DNA from: Alkalibacterium olivapovliticus
GTDB taxonomy: Bacteria; Bacillota; Bacilli; Lactobacillales; Carnobacteriaceae_A
Direction of reading: 5' to 3'
DNA: 64,000 nt
Assembly: GCF_003003275.1 (NCBI RefSeq)
Contig: NZ_PVTO01000010.1
Coordinates: 42,619-106,618, forward strand
Numbering within the stretch: position 1 is the first letter of the stretch; each line of letters opens with the position of its first letter. Shown here in pieces: positions 49,879 to 57,450 of this stretch. The position numbers and the translations under genes were made by a program. The notes below the pieces were generated by a model. That model saw only the letters and a list, made by a program, of their open reading frames with translations, did not search any database and was not told the DNA's origin.

Positions 49879-50529
49879 TTAATTATCCATAAACTTCGCA
49901 AACTTATCTGCGGTATCTTTCTTTTCTTCTTTTGTAACGTGAGCATAGATATTCATTGTTGTTTGAATATCCGTGTGTCCTAGACGAGCCTGAACATCTT
50001 TTATTGATGCACCCATCGAGAAAAGGATGCTACAATGCGTGTGTCGCAACCCATGAACGGTAATTTGTTTGAGTCCATTACGCTTTTGTACATTTCTCAT
50101 ACGGTCATTGGGTACATTAATCGAATAGAAGTTATTTCTCGTATTCGCAAAAACATGCTGATCGGGTGTATTGGTATTAAAACCGAGTTTCAGCATGAAT
50201 TGAGCCTGATACATCTTCCACTGCTTTAAAAGCTTCATCGAGTCATAATCCATATCAATCACTCTTCGACCGTTCACCGTCTTCGTAGGTTGCATGATAA
50301 TCTTATTATTTAAGCCCCTAGTAAGTGTTTTACTAATGTTGAGTAGATATATCAAAATCAATATCCGACCATTTAAGAGCTAGTATTTCTGATTTTCGAG
50401 CACCGCTGTACGATAATATCCTAAAGTACGTATATCCGTTTACATCTAAATTTTCAACCATTGTATCTTTAGTTATATTCAAATTTAAATTTTGTTTTAG
50501 AACGGTGTCTATACATTCAAAGTATTTCT
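49879..50529 (-). pseudogene. Tyrosine recombinase (integrase) remnant
   Basis: Carboxyl part of a phage/ICE-type integrase. Intact on the minus strand: HGLRHTH (catalytic H-x-x-R) and LGHTDIQTTMNIYAHV with the nucleophilic tyrosine. Upstream (50529-50340) another frame holds the first arginine box, YSGARKSEILALKWSDIDF, so a frameshift near 50345 separates the two arms. The amino-terminal DNA-binding domain is missing. Its position close to the ssrA 3' end is the usual place for such an enzyme. It is inactive by this reading, so the element is probably fixed. Confidence 0.88.
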
Positions 50530-50546
50530 AATAATAACACAGTTTA

Positions 50547-50588
50547 TTGATACGCATCAATTATTACAGCGGTTATCTCTTGTAGACT
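50547..50588 (+). promoter_or_regulatory. FNR/FLP-type site and -10 box, promoter 1
   Basis: TTGAT-acgc-ATCAA at 50547-50560 is a perfect FNR half-site pair. TAGACT at 50583-50588 lies 36 bp from the site start, giving a centre at about -41.5. There is no recognisable -35. Precedes the 103-aa repeat protein. Confidence 0.85.
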
Positions 50589-50628
50589 GTAGATGTAACA
50601 AAAATACAAATGTGGAGGATTTATAGCA

Positions 50629-50940
50629 ATGGACAAAAATATAGCAAATGACATAAATGGAAAATTAAATTTTTTACTGGAAGACCATGGTGTAACATTT
50701 GATGATTCTAATATGGCTTTAGACTCTTTAGATACTTTTCACGAAAAAGCAGACGCTTTGTTAGTCACGCATAACTGTGAGATACCAGAAGCAGCGCATG
50801 ATATTACTGGCTTGCAGCCGAAATTAAATATGCTGATTCAAGGGCATGGAGCGGAATTTGATGATTCGAATTTAGATCCCAATAGTATAGATACTGTCCT
50901 TCAAAAACTTGAGATTCTACAAGATGAACATGGTGCATAA
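50629..50940 (+). CDS. Unknown acidic protein with an internal duplication
   Basis: 103-aa soluble protein, ribosome site TGGAGGA. It contains two copies of a module of about 40 residues. Copy 1 has KLNFLLEDHGVTFDDSN and SLDTFHEKADALL (residues ~11-48). Copy 2 has KLNMLIQGHGAEFDDSN and SIDTVLQKLEIL (residues ~63-99). Each module would form helix, a HG-x-x-FDDSN turn and a second helix; the D-D-S-N and H-G residues are the invariant part. The single cysteine (NCE) lies between modules. I know no family for it. It is the first gene under the FNR-type promoters and sits next to metal-transport genes, so a redox- or metal-linked task is plausible but unproven. Confidence 0.8.
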   Translation: MDKNIANDINGKLNFLLEDHGVTFDDSNMALDSLDTFHEKADALLVTHNCEIPEAAHDITGLQPKLNMLIQGHGAEFDDSNLDPNSIDTVLQKLEILQDEHGA

Positions 50941-50948
50941 AAGAAAAA

Positions 50949-50980
50949 GAGTCGCTATCTTAACGGATAGTGATTTTTTT
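50949..50980 (+). terminator. Terminator after the 103-aa protein gene
   Basis: TCGCTATC / GATAGTGA with a short loop, then seven T. Confidence 0.85.
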
Positions 50981-51008
50981 ATTCGAATGTTTAAATGAAT
51001 GTAAAAGA

Positions 51009-51050
51009 TTGGTATAAATCAATTCGCAAACAAAATATTCGGTCTATACT
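51009..51050 (+). promoter_or_regulatory. FNR/FLP-type site and -10 box, promoter 2
   Basis: TTGGT-ataa-ATCAA at 51009-51022 (one base off consensus) and TATACT at 51045, again 36 bp from the site start. Precedes the first metal-binding protein gene. Confidence 0.82.
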
Positions 51051-51105
51051 AACTGTGTAATCAAAACATCCAGAGTAATGACTAAAAAAATAAAGGAGAG
51101 AGAAG

Positions 51106-51318
51106 ATGACGACGATAACGTTTCAATTAGAAAAATTGACCTGTCCATCTTGTATGCAAAAAATCATAGACAATGTAAATGAATTAACGGGGATAGAAAC
51201 AATAAAAAATTTATTTGATAGAAGCAAAGCAAGAGTAGTATTTGAAGACAATAAAATATCAGAAGAAGAAATTCTTCATAAGATTGAAGAGATTGGATAT
51301 TCAGCAAAGAAAATATAA
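51106..51318 (+). CDS. Small heavy-metal-associated (HMA) protein, CPSCMQK type
   Basis: 70-aa metallochaperone-like protein with the ferredoxin-like fold beta-alpha-beta-beta-alpha-beta. The metal motif is LTCPSCMQKI near residues 11-20, in place of the usual M-x-C-x-x-C: the motif here is C-P-S-C. The carboxyl strand is EIGYSAKKI. It probably binds a soft or borderline metal through the two cysteines and hands it to the P-type ATPase that follows, which lacks such a domain. Transcribed from its own FNR-type promoter; a second such promoter separates it from the ATPase gene. Confidence 0.88.
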   Translation: MTTITFQLEKLTCPSCMQKIIDNVNELTGIETIKNLFDRSKARVVFEDNKISEEEILHKIEEIGYSAKKI

Positions 51319-51331
51319 TAACGTATGAAAG

Positions 51332-51373
51332 TTGATTGGGGTCAATTTTAAATGAAAAAGCGCAGGGTATACT
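51332..51373 (+). promoter_or_regulatory. FNR/FLP-type site and -10 box, promoter 3
   Basis: TTGAT-tggg-GTCAA at 51332-51345 (one base off) and TATACT at 51368, 36 bp from the site start. Precedes the CPG-type ATPase. Confidence 0.82.
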
Positions 51374-51407
51374 GTAGTCAACAAGTACAAACTAGGAGGA
51401 GAAAGAA

Positions 51408-53309
51408 ATGAGTTTTCAGCAAAAAATATTAAGCAGTAAAAATAAAATCACACTTATCTCAGGAATTTTAATCGTTATAGGATTTATTGCACACTTTGGT
51501 TTTGGAAACACACAAGTTTTTAATATCGCATTCATTATCGCATCTATTTTAGGGGTGGCACCAATCGCCATTCAAGCTTTTGGGGCTTTAAAGGTAAAAG
51601 TAATTTCAATTGATGTGTTAGTAACCATCGCAGTAATCGGTGCTGTCCTCATTCAAAACTATGAAGAGTCAGCTATCGTAACGTTCTTATTCTTATTCGG
51701 TAGCTGGTTAGAGGCTCGCACATTGAACTCTACTCGTTCAGCGATTAAAGAATTGACAGAAATGGCACCAGAAGTAGCTTTTAAACAAATGGAAAATGGT
51801 GAATTTGAAGAAGTAGACATTTGGGATGTCGATGAAGGGGATATTTTACAAGTTCGTACAGGTGGAAAAGTACCAGTAGACGGTACAGTTATTATTGGCG
51901 AAGGTCATATTAACGAAGCATCAATCACTGGTGAAGCGGATCCGGTTCGAAAAGAAACAGATTCAGAAGTGTTCGCAGGAACGATCTTAGAAAATGGAAC
52001 CATTCAAATCCGTGCAGACCGTGTTGGAGAAGATACGACATTTGGTAAAATTATTGAATTAGTCGAGGAAGCACAGGACTCAAAATCAGCAGCTGAACGC
52101 TTTATTGACAAATTCTCACAATGGTATACACCAGTTGTTTTAGTCGGAGCCTTCTTAACTTGGGTGTTTACACAAAATGTTGAACTAGCGATTACCATTC
52201 TTGTACTAGGGTGCCCGGGTGCACTAGTTATCGGTGTACCTGTATCAAACGTTGCAGGAATCGGTAATGGTGCGAAGAATGGCATTTTATTCAAAGGTTC
52301 AGAAACATTCCAGGACTTAGCGAAAGTTGACTCGATTTTATTTGATAAAACAGGGACATTAACAGTCGGAAATCCAGAAGTTGCCGAATCGAAAACATAT
52401 GGTGATGCAGACTTGGCATTAAGTTATTTAGCAAGTGTTGAAGGAGAATCTGATCACCCACTTGCAAAAGCGGTCCTTTCAGAGCTAGGCGATATCGAAT
52501 TATATCCAGTAGATAACACAGACGTTGTCAAAGGTGGCGGAATCGTCGCAGAAGTAAACGGTAGCCGTGTGGCAGTAGGTAACGTTGCATTAATGGAACA
52601 AGAAAAAGTGAAATTAAATGCAAAAGCACGTAAAGATTTTGAAACTTATGAAAAACGTGGAAATTCATTAGTTATTACAGCCGTTGACGGTGAATTAAAA
52701 GCTTTAATGGGTATTCGTGACCAAATCCGCCCAGGCATTAAAGAAGATTTACAAGCCATGAAAAACTTAGGTGTAAAAAACTTAGTTGTTCTATCCGGTG
52801 ATAACCAAGGGACAGTTGACTTAGTTGCGAAAGAATTAGGTTTGACAAATGCGATTGGTAACTTACTACCAGAAGACAAAGCAGCGTATTTAAAAGAATT
52901 ACAAGCAGAAGGTGAAATCGTAGCCTTCGTAGGAGACGGTGTCAATGATAGTCCATCACTTGCTATGGCCGATATTGGTGTAGCGATGGGTAGCGGTACA
53001 GACGTAGCGATTGAAACTTCTGACTTAGTTTTAATGAACTCAGATATGAGTCGTTTACAATATGCGATCGGTTTAGCAAAAACAACGGTAAATAATATGA
53101 GACAAAATATTGTAATCGCGATTGGCGTTGTATTGGTACTGCTATCAGCCGTATTCTTCTCAGAATGGATGAACATGTCCATTGGAATGTTAGTTCACGA
53201 AGCAAGTATTCTAGTCGTTATTGTAAATGGTATGAGACTCTTACGTTACAACCTAAAAGGTAGTAAAGATTTTAATGAAAAAGAAGCATCAGTCGTCACA
53301 GAAGCGTAA
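51408..53309 (+). CDS. P1B-type heavy-metal ATPase with CPG motif
   Basis: 633-aa membrane pump. The membrane metal motif reads GCPGALV (CPG, near residue 269) in place of CPC, CPH or SPC. The phosphorylation motif DKTGT is near 312, the actuator loop is TGEAD, the HP motif in SDHPLAKAVL, and the hinge GDGVNDSP. There is no amino-terminal metal-binding domain; the protein starts with two hydrophobic helices after 12 residues. The cytoplasmic HMA proteins on both sides could provide that function. Metal specificity cannot be read from CPG with certainty; copper, zinc or cadmium are candidates. AGGAGGAG site. Confidence 0.9.
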   Translation: MSFQQKILSSKNKITLISGILIVIGFIAHFGFGNTQVFNIAFIIASILGVAPIAIQAFGALKVKVISIDVLVTIAVIGAVLIQNYEESAIVTFLFLFGSWLEARTLNSTRSAIKELTEMAPEVAFKQMENGEFEEVDIWDVDEGDILQVRTGGKVPVDGTVIIGEGHINEASITGEADPVRKETDSEVFAGTILENGTIQIRADRVGEDTTFGKIIELVEEAQDSKSAAERFIDKFSQWYTPVVLVGAFLTWVFTQNVELAITILVLGCPGALVIGVPVSNVAGIGNGAKNGILFKGSETFQDLAKVDSILFDKTGTLTVGNPEVAESKTYGDADLALSYLASVEGESDHPLAKAVLSELGDIELYPVDNTDVVKGGGIVAEVNGSRVAVGNVALMEQEKVKLNAKARKDFETYEKRGNSLVITAVDGELKALMGIRDQIRPGIKEDLQAMKNLGVKNLVVLSGDNQGTVDLVAKELGLTNAIGNLLPEDKAAYLKELQAEGEIVAFVGDGVNDSPSLAMADIGVAMGSGTDVAIETSDLVLMNSDMSRLQYAIGLAKTTVNNMRQNIVIAIGVVLVLLSAVFFSEWMNMSIGMLVHEASILVVIVNGMRLLRYNLKGSKDFNEKEASVVTEA

Positions 53310-53324
53310 ACAAAGTAAGTGGGA

Positions 53325-53363
53325 CAACCTGGCAGACGATTCGTAGTGGTTGTGTACCAGGTT
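53325..53363 (+). other. Hairpin after the CPG ATPase gene
   Basis: AACCTGG at 53326 can pair with CCAGGTT at 53357. There is no T-tract directly behind, so its role as terminator is uncertain. Confidence 0.4.
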
Positions 53364-53409
53364 ATGTTCTACACTTTTGTCCTCAAGTATACATTAAAAA
53401 AGTAGAATC

Positions 53410-53451
53410 TTGATACAGATCAATTCAAAATCATTTAACAGTCGTTATACT
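53410..53451 (+). promoter_or_regulatory. FNR/FLP-type site and -10 box, promoter 4
   Basis: Perfect TTGAT-acag-ATCAA at 53410-53423 and TATACT at 53446, 36 bp from the site start. Precedes the HMA-dps pair. Confidence 0.88.
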
Positions 53452-53509
53452 ATAAGTGTAAATAAGACAAAGTAGGAAAAAACAAACAATAATCAAAGGA
53501 GAATGTATT

Positions 53510-53743
53510 GTGCAAAAAGCTAATATCCAATTAGAAACGTTGACTTGCCCCTCATGTCTACAAAAGATTGAGGGAGCCGTTGGTGGGCTTAAAGGAATCG
53601 ACAAAGACAGTCTGAAAGTAATGTTTAACGCCTCTCGCGTAAAAGTAAACTTCAACGATGAAGAAATTTCAATTGAGAAAATCGAAAAAGCTATCCAAGA
53701 TTTAGGTTATGAAGTGAAAAAATCACGCGTAAAAGCAGCTTAA
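53510..53743 (+). CDS. Small HMA protein, CPSCLQK type, copy 2
   Basis: 77-aa protein with the same fold and motif (LETLTCPSCLQKIE) as its relatives. It starts with GTG at 53510 with the AAAGGAG site. The carboxyl end is YEVKKSRVKAA. It is nearly identical to the copy at 54502 and more distant from the one at 51106. dps starts 39 bases later without a promoter between, so the two are cotranscribed. Probable metal-thiol chaperone. Confidence 0.88.
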   Translation: MQKANIQLETLTCPSCLQKIEGAVGGLKGIDKDSLKVMFNASRVKVNFNDEEISIEKIEKAIQDLGYEVKKSRVKAA

Positions 53744-53782
53744 TTTCGATGGAACGATCAACTTAAAATGGAGGAATAAAAA

Positions 53783-54331
53783 ATGTCAGATAAAACACCA
53801 CAAGAAAAATTAAAAGAAGAACAAGCATACAAAGACCATGTGCATCATACGAAAATAAATGCAGCAGCCATTGCAGATCATCTTTTAGGTAATATTCACA
53901 CCTTACATGTGAAGTTACATCAGTATCACTGGTATGTGAAAGGTCCTCATTTTTATACTTTACATGAAAAATTTGAGGAACTGTACGATGATAATGAAGA
54001 ATGGTTTGACCGTTTAGCTGAACGTTTACTAGCATCAGGCTATAAACCGGCATCTACAACCCAAGAACTTATCGAATATTCCATGCTATCCGAAGACCCT
54101 GCCAATAAATATCTAAAAGCTGAAGAGATGGTTGATAATATCATCGATGATTTCAGAGAAACTCGTGAATTAACAATTCGTGCCATTCACTTGGCGCAAG
54201 AAGAAGAGAACTTTACCTTTGAAGACACTTTGATTGCATTTAAAGATGATTTAGATACGAAAATCTGGATGTTACAAGCCTTTTTAGGAAAAGAAGCGCT
54301 AGAAGATGATGATTACCATGATGAAGACTAA
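53783..54331 (+). CDS. dps: Dps-family ferritin-like protein
   Basis: 182-aa mini-ferritin. It oxidises Fe(II) with peroxide and stores iron in a dodecamer, which limits Fenton damage to DNA. The ferroxidase site is in KLHQYHWYVKGPHFYTLHEKFEELYDD (positions about 52-78: His, His, Asp, Glu), followed by the conserved DxxAERLL region. It has a charged amino end with several lysines and an acidic carboxyl end. It belongs to the FNR-type unit with the HMA protein before it. Confidence 0.93.
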   Translation: MSDKTPQEKLKEEQAYKDHVHHTKINAAAIADHLLGNIHTLHVKLHQYHWYVKGPHFYTLHEKFEELYDDNEEWFDRLAERLLASGYKPASTTQELIEYSMLSEDPANKYLKAEEMVDNIIDDFRETRELTIRAIHLAQEEENFTFEDTLIAFKDDLDTKIWMLQAFLGKEALEDDDYHDED

Positions 54332-54344
54332 GAGAATATAAATG

Positions 54345-54397
54345 AAAAGGAACAAGTGACTGTTGATCCACATAACACAGTTGCTTGTTCCTTTTTT
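54345..54397 (+). terminator. Terminator after dps
   Basis: AAGGAACAAG / CTTGTTCCTT with an inner ACTGT/ACAGT stem, then six T. Confidence 0.92.
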
Positions 54398-54404
54398 AAA
54401 AAAC

Positions 54405-54446
54405 TTGATATAGATCAATTCATCTTCTCAAAATAACCGTTATACT
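54405..54446 (+). promoter_or_regulatory. FNR/FLP-type site and -10 box, promoter 5
   Basis: Perfect TTGAT-atag-ATCAA at 54405-54418 and TATACT at 54441, 36 bp from the site start. Precedes HMA copy 3. Confidence 0.88.
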
Positions 54447-54501
54447 ATAGTTGTCAATAAGATAAATAGTAAATAAACAAAAATTCAAAGGAGAATGTAT
54501 C

Positions 54502-54735
54502 ATGCAAAAGGCAAACATCCAATTAGAAACGTTAACTTGTCCATCTTGTCTACAAAAAATCGAAAATGCAGTAGGTGGACTTCGAGGAATCGACAAAGAC
54601 AGTCTAAAAGTTATGTTTAACGCCTCTCGAGTAAAAGTGAACTTTAACGACGAAGAAAGTTCAATTGAAGAGATTGAAAAAGCGATTCAAAATCTAGGTT
54701 ATGAAGTGAAAAAATCACGCGTTAAAGCCGCTTAA
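54502..54735 (+). CDS. Small HMA protein, CPSCLQK type, copy 3
   Basis: 77-aa paralogue of the protein at 53510; only a few residues differ (for example LRGIDKDS for LKGIDKDS and EESSIEEIEKAIQNL for EEISIEKIEKAIQDL). The promoter, leader (AAAGGAGAATGTAT) and coding region are all shared, so this is a recent duplication that carried its control site along. It starts with ATG where the other copy has GTG. The metal motif is LTCPSCLQKIE. Confidence 0.88.
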   Translation: MQKANIQLETLTCPSCLQKIENAVGGLRGIDKDSLKVMFNASRVKVNFNDEESSIEEIEKAIQNLGYEVKKSRVKAA

Positions 54736-54809
54736 GTTAAGTAATAAGTCTGTATGTTCAAGAGTATAGTAGTCATCAAAATCTTATGCTTAAACAAGGA
54801 ATGTCATGA

Positions 54810-55020
54810 ATGAAGAATACAACATTACAACTAGCAAAACTTACTTTTCCTTGATATATGCAAAAGATTACACAGGCTGTTGATACTTTAACTGGTGTTC
54901 AAAAGACAACAATGCTGTTTGAATCAAGTAAAGCTAGAAATATAAGGATGCTGATTTAATTTTTGAGGATGGTCACATCAATGAAACTAGAGAGATAGGT
55001 TATGAAGCTGAAGTTATATA
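54810..55020 (+). pseudogene. Decayed HMA protein gene, copy 4
   Basis: From ATG 54810 it reads MKNTTLQLAKLTFP, then a stop, then YMQKITQAVDTLTGVQ, FESSKAR and, after further disruption, EIGYEAEV. This is the CPSCMQK family with the first cysteine turned to Phe and the second position to a stop. An FNR-type site is absent at the expected distance from the TATAGT at 54765. It is closest to the copy at 51106. It shows that the family had at least four members here. Confidence 0.8.
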
Positions 55021-55036
55021 ACCTAAAATAAAGCGA

Positions 55037-55084
55037 AAAGCTCGAATAATCTGTTTTATATACAGAGTATTCGAGCTTTTTTTG
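55037..55084. terminator. Bidirectional terminator between convergent metal genes
   Basis: AAAAGCTCGAATA / TATTCGAGCTTTT with T-runs on the plus side and A-rich bases on the other. It serves the HMA remnant on the plus strand and probably the P1B-4 ATPase on the minus strand. Confidence 0.85.
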
Positions 55085-55122
55085 CGTATAATAATTATGG
55101 ATTGTTTATTGGAAAGGATATT

Positions 55123-56991
55123 TTAAGCGGTTTGATGAGAGTCGCTGTACCCTTTATCGGAGTGATCTGAGCCAAGTAGGCGGAGGCCATTTAAGATGAC
55201 TAGAATCGTTGACCCTTCGTGAAATAAGACTGCTAGCGGCAATCCAAGTACGCCAAACATGTTTAGGATTATCAGAGTGACGATAACCGCAATGGAAAAA
55301 ATGACATTTTGCATGATAATTTGATTTAATTTTTTACTGATTTTGTAACTATAAAAGAGCTTGGATAAATCATTTTTTACGATAACGACATCGGAAGATT
55401 CCATGGCAACTGAAGAACCGCTACCCATTGCTATTCCAATGTCTGCATTAGCTAGGGCAGGTGCATCATTTATACCGTCTCCAATCATGCCAACGACTTC
55501 TTCTTTGTTTTGGCTGTTTACTATGAATTCAATTTTATCTTCTGGTAACATCGAAGCGATAAAATGGTCGATTTTTACTGTTTGGGCAACTTTAGCAGCT
55601 GTTTCTTTATTGTCTCCTGTTAGTAATGAAACATTGATGCCTTCTTGCTGAAAGCTCCTAACAGCTTTTACGGCTTGGGGACGAATTTGATCACTTAAAG
55701 AGAAATAACCGACAATATCTTGTCCTTTAGCTACAAAAATAGTAGTGTTTCCTTCTTTTAAAATTCGCTGGAAGTTTTGGTAATGCTTAAATTCTGAAAA
55801 TACACTTGGTTTACCAACTCGAATATCTCCCTTTTTAATCCCTGATCCAGCAATTTCTTCTACTGGTTCCTGCTGGTTGACTTGATTTAAATCTAGTTCG
55901 GGAAACTCTGCTACAATTGCACGACCAATTGGGTGACTGGATTGTTGTTCCATATAAATGACTTCTTTTAAGAGAGAGTCGTCTAACTCATAATTGATTA
56001 CGCGAAATTCTCCAAAGGTAAGAGTTCCTGTTTTATCGGTATATAAAGTATCCATGGTACTGAGAGCTTCCATAGCGGCGCCACCTTTAAATAAGACACC
56101 ATTTTTTGCGCCGTTACTAATAGCACTTAAGGTAGCGGGTGTTGCTGAAGCGACTAGTGCACAAGGACTCGCGACAGTTAAAAGGACCATCCCACGATAA
56201 AATGATTCTTCAAAGCTTAAACCTATTCCAGAATAGAGAATAAAAATGAAGATTGGAACAATAATTAAAACGGTCATTACATATTTACTTTCAATGCGGT
56301 CAATAAATTTCGAAATTCGTGAGGGCTTATTTTGTGCTTCTTCAACCATACGAATAATATTTGAAAAGACTGTTTCGTCATCAGATTTAATTACTTCTAA
56401 ATGAAATGCATTTCCTTCATTAATTGTTCCTGCGAAAACTTCTTGATTGGGATTTTTATCTACAGGAACTGATTCTCCTGTAAGTGCTGCTTCATTTATG
56501 GTAGCTGCACGATCGATGAGGCCATCGATTGGAATTTGTGCACCTTTTGAAACGACTACTTGATCCCCAATTTGTAAATATTTGGTGGGTACTGTAATGA
56601 CTTCACCGTTATCCTTTAATACTTGGGCCGTTTCAGGGACTTGTGCCATCAACTCTGAGATAGCACTGGTTGATTTGTCCGTCGCATAGTCTTCCAAGAC
56701 TTCAGCGGCCGCAAAAATTAAGAGTAAGGCAGCACCTTCAGATTCATAATTAATCATGACTGCTCCGAGAGCAGCTAAAATCATTAATAAGTCTACATTG
56801 GGGGAACAATCTTGGATAGTTTCAACAACAGCATCCTTAGCTGCATAAAACCCTAAAAAGAAAATCGCAATATAAAATAAGATAGTACTGTATCCTAAAT
56901 TTATAGGAATGAAAACGTATCCCAGGATGGTAAAAAGAACACCAATCACTAAAAATTGTCCTTGCCGGCTTTTTGTTAAATAGTTCAACAT
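55123..56991 (-). CDS. P1B-4-type metal ATPase (SPC motif)
   Basis: 622-aa metal export pump with six or so helices and no amino-terminal metal domain. The membrane motif is TVASPCALV near residue 275, and a HEGST motif (FHEGSTILVILNGLR) is in the last helix. SPC plus HEG[GS]T is the mark of the P1B-4 group, which exports Co, Zn or Fe(II). TGESV, DKTGT near residue 318, the SSHPIGRAI HP loop and GDGINDAP are complete. It is preceded on the minus strand by a NiCo riboswitch, so it should be produced when Co, Ni or Fe(II) rises. Together with Dps and FetAB nearby it suggests an iron/cobalt detoxification role. Confidence 0.92.
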   Translation of the reverse strand: MLNYLTKSRQGQFLVIGVLFTILGYVFIPINLGYSTILFYIAIFFLGFYAAKDAVVETIQDCSPNVDLLMILAALGAVMINYESEGAALLLIFAAAEVLEDYATDKSTSAISELMAQVPETAQVLKDNGEVITVPTKYLQIGDQVVVSKGAQIPIDGLIDRAATINEAALTGESVPVDKNPNQEVFAGTINEGNAFHLEVIKSDDETVFSNIIRMVEEAQNKPSRISKFIDRIESKYVMTVLIIVPIFIFILYSGIGLSFEESFYRGMVLLTVASPCALVASATPATLSAISNGAKNGVLFKGGAAMEALSTMDTLYTDKTGTLTFGEFRVINYELDDSLLKEVIYMEQQSSHPIGRAIVAEFPELDLNQVNQQEPVEEIAGSGIKKGDIRVGKPSVFSEFKHYQNFQRILKEGNTTIFVAKGQDIVGYFSLSDQIRPQAVKAVRSFQQEGINVSLLTGDNKETAAKVAQTVKIDHFIASMLPEDKIEFIVNSQNKEEVVGMIGDGINDAPALANADIGIAMGSGSSVAMESSDVVIVKNDLSKLFYSYKISKKLNQIIMQNVIFSIAVIVTLIILNMFGVLGLPLAVLFHEGSTILVILNGLRLLGSDHSDKGYSDSHQTA

Positions 56992-57091
56992 ATTTATAAC
57001 CTTCTTTCATATTTTTTAAAAATTAAGTTTTTTTCTTATAAATACGCAATTTTTGTTGAAATTTCCCCTCCTTTTCAGCGTGGTAGATAAT

Positions 57092-57218
57092 AAAAAGGGC
57101 ATACCTATAGAACAGAATTAACTGTCCCACAGATATGCCCTTTGAATGTCATATTCTGCTGCCACAAAAATCGTAGCCCGGCTGCATGAATAGTATATAT
57201 TCACCGCCTGTTCAGATC
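57092..57218 (-). ncRNA. NiCo (czcD) riboswitch with terminator
   Basis: On the minus strand the aptamer runs from CTGAACAGGC (near 57218) through CATGCAGCCGGGCTACG and GGCAGCAGAATATG to CATATCTGTGGGACAG (near 57120). These are the conserved NiCo segments: CAGGC, GCAGCCGGGC, GGCA-CAGA and CTGTGGGACAG. The expression platform follows: GGGCATA pairs with TATGCCC ahead of TTTTTA (57143-57092). The 5' half of this terminator overlaps the CATATCTG that pairs in the aptamer, so metal binding and termination exclude each other. Known ligands are Co(II), Ni(II) and, in reported tests, Fe(II). Confidence 0.93.
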
Positions 57219-57329
57219 ACAATGGATAATTTACTTTAAGAAGCAGATTATCCAAAGTTTTCATTATTTAATTTTAAAAGAATTAGTGTTTACACAAAAG
57301 AGTCTAGAGATTTTATTCCCTCTGTATTA

Positions 57330-57358
57330 ATTATCACAAACTATTCTTAAGAAGTCAA
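57330..57358 (-). promoter_or_regulatory. Promoter of the riboswitch-ATPase transcript
   Basis: On the minus strand, TTGACT (57358-57353) and GATAAT (57335-57330), with TG before the -10, are 17 bp apart. The leader to the ATPase is about 330 nt and includes the riboswitch. Confidence 0.75.
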
Positions 57359-57384
57359 TAGAAATAAATAAATCTTTAGTAGAA

Positions 57385-57420
57385 GTTTTTAACCCCTAAT
57401 TTTTAACCTAAATTAGGCTT
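57385..57420 (-). terminator. Terminator of the TetR gene
   Basis: On the minus strand CCTAATTT / AAATTAGG followed by GGTTAAAAAC. Modest. Confidence 0.6.
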
Positions 57421-57450
57421 GTTTTGACATGTAATTAAGTGGCATTTGTT

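Noticed and set aside
54405..54810. FNR-type site for the decayed fourth HMA gene
   Set aside because: At the expected 36 bp before TATAGT (54765) there is no TTGAT/ATCAA pattern.
57422..57437. Sequence TTTTGACATGTAAT shared with the cupin promoter at 61722
   Set aside because: Fourteen shared bases in AT-rich DNA. At 57422 no good -10 or gene follows on that strand, so I take it as chance.
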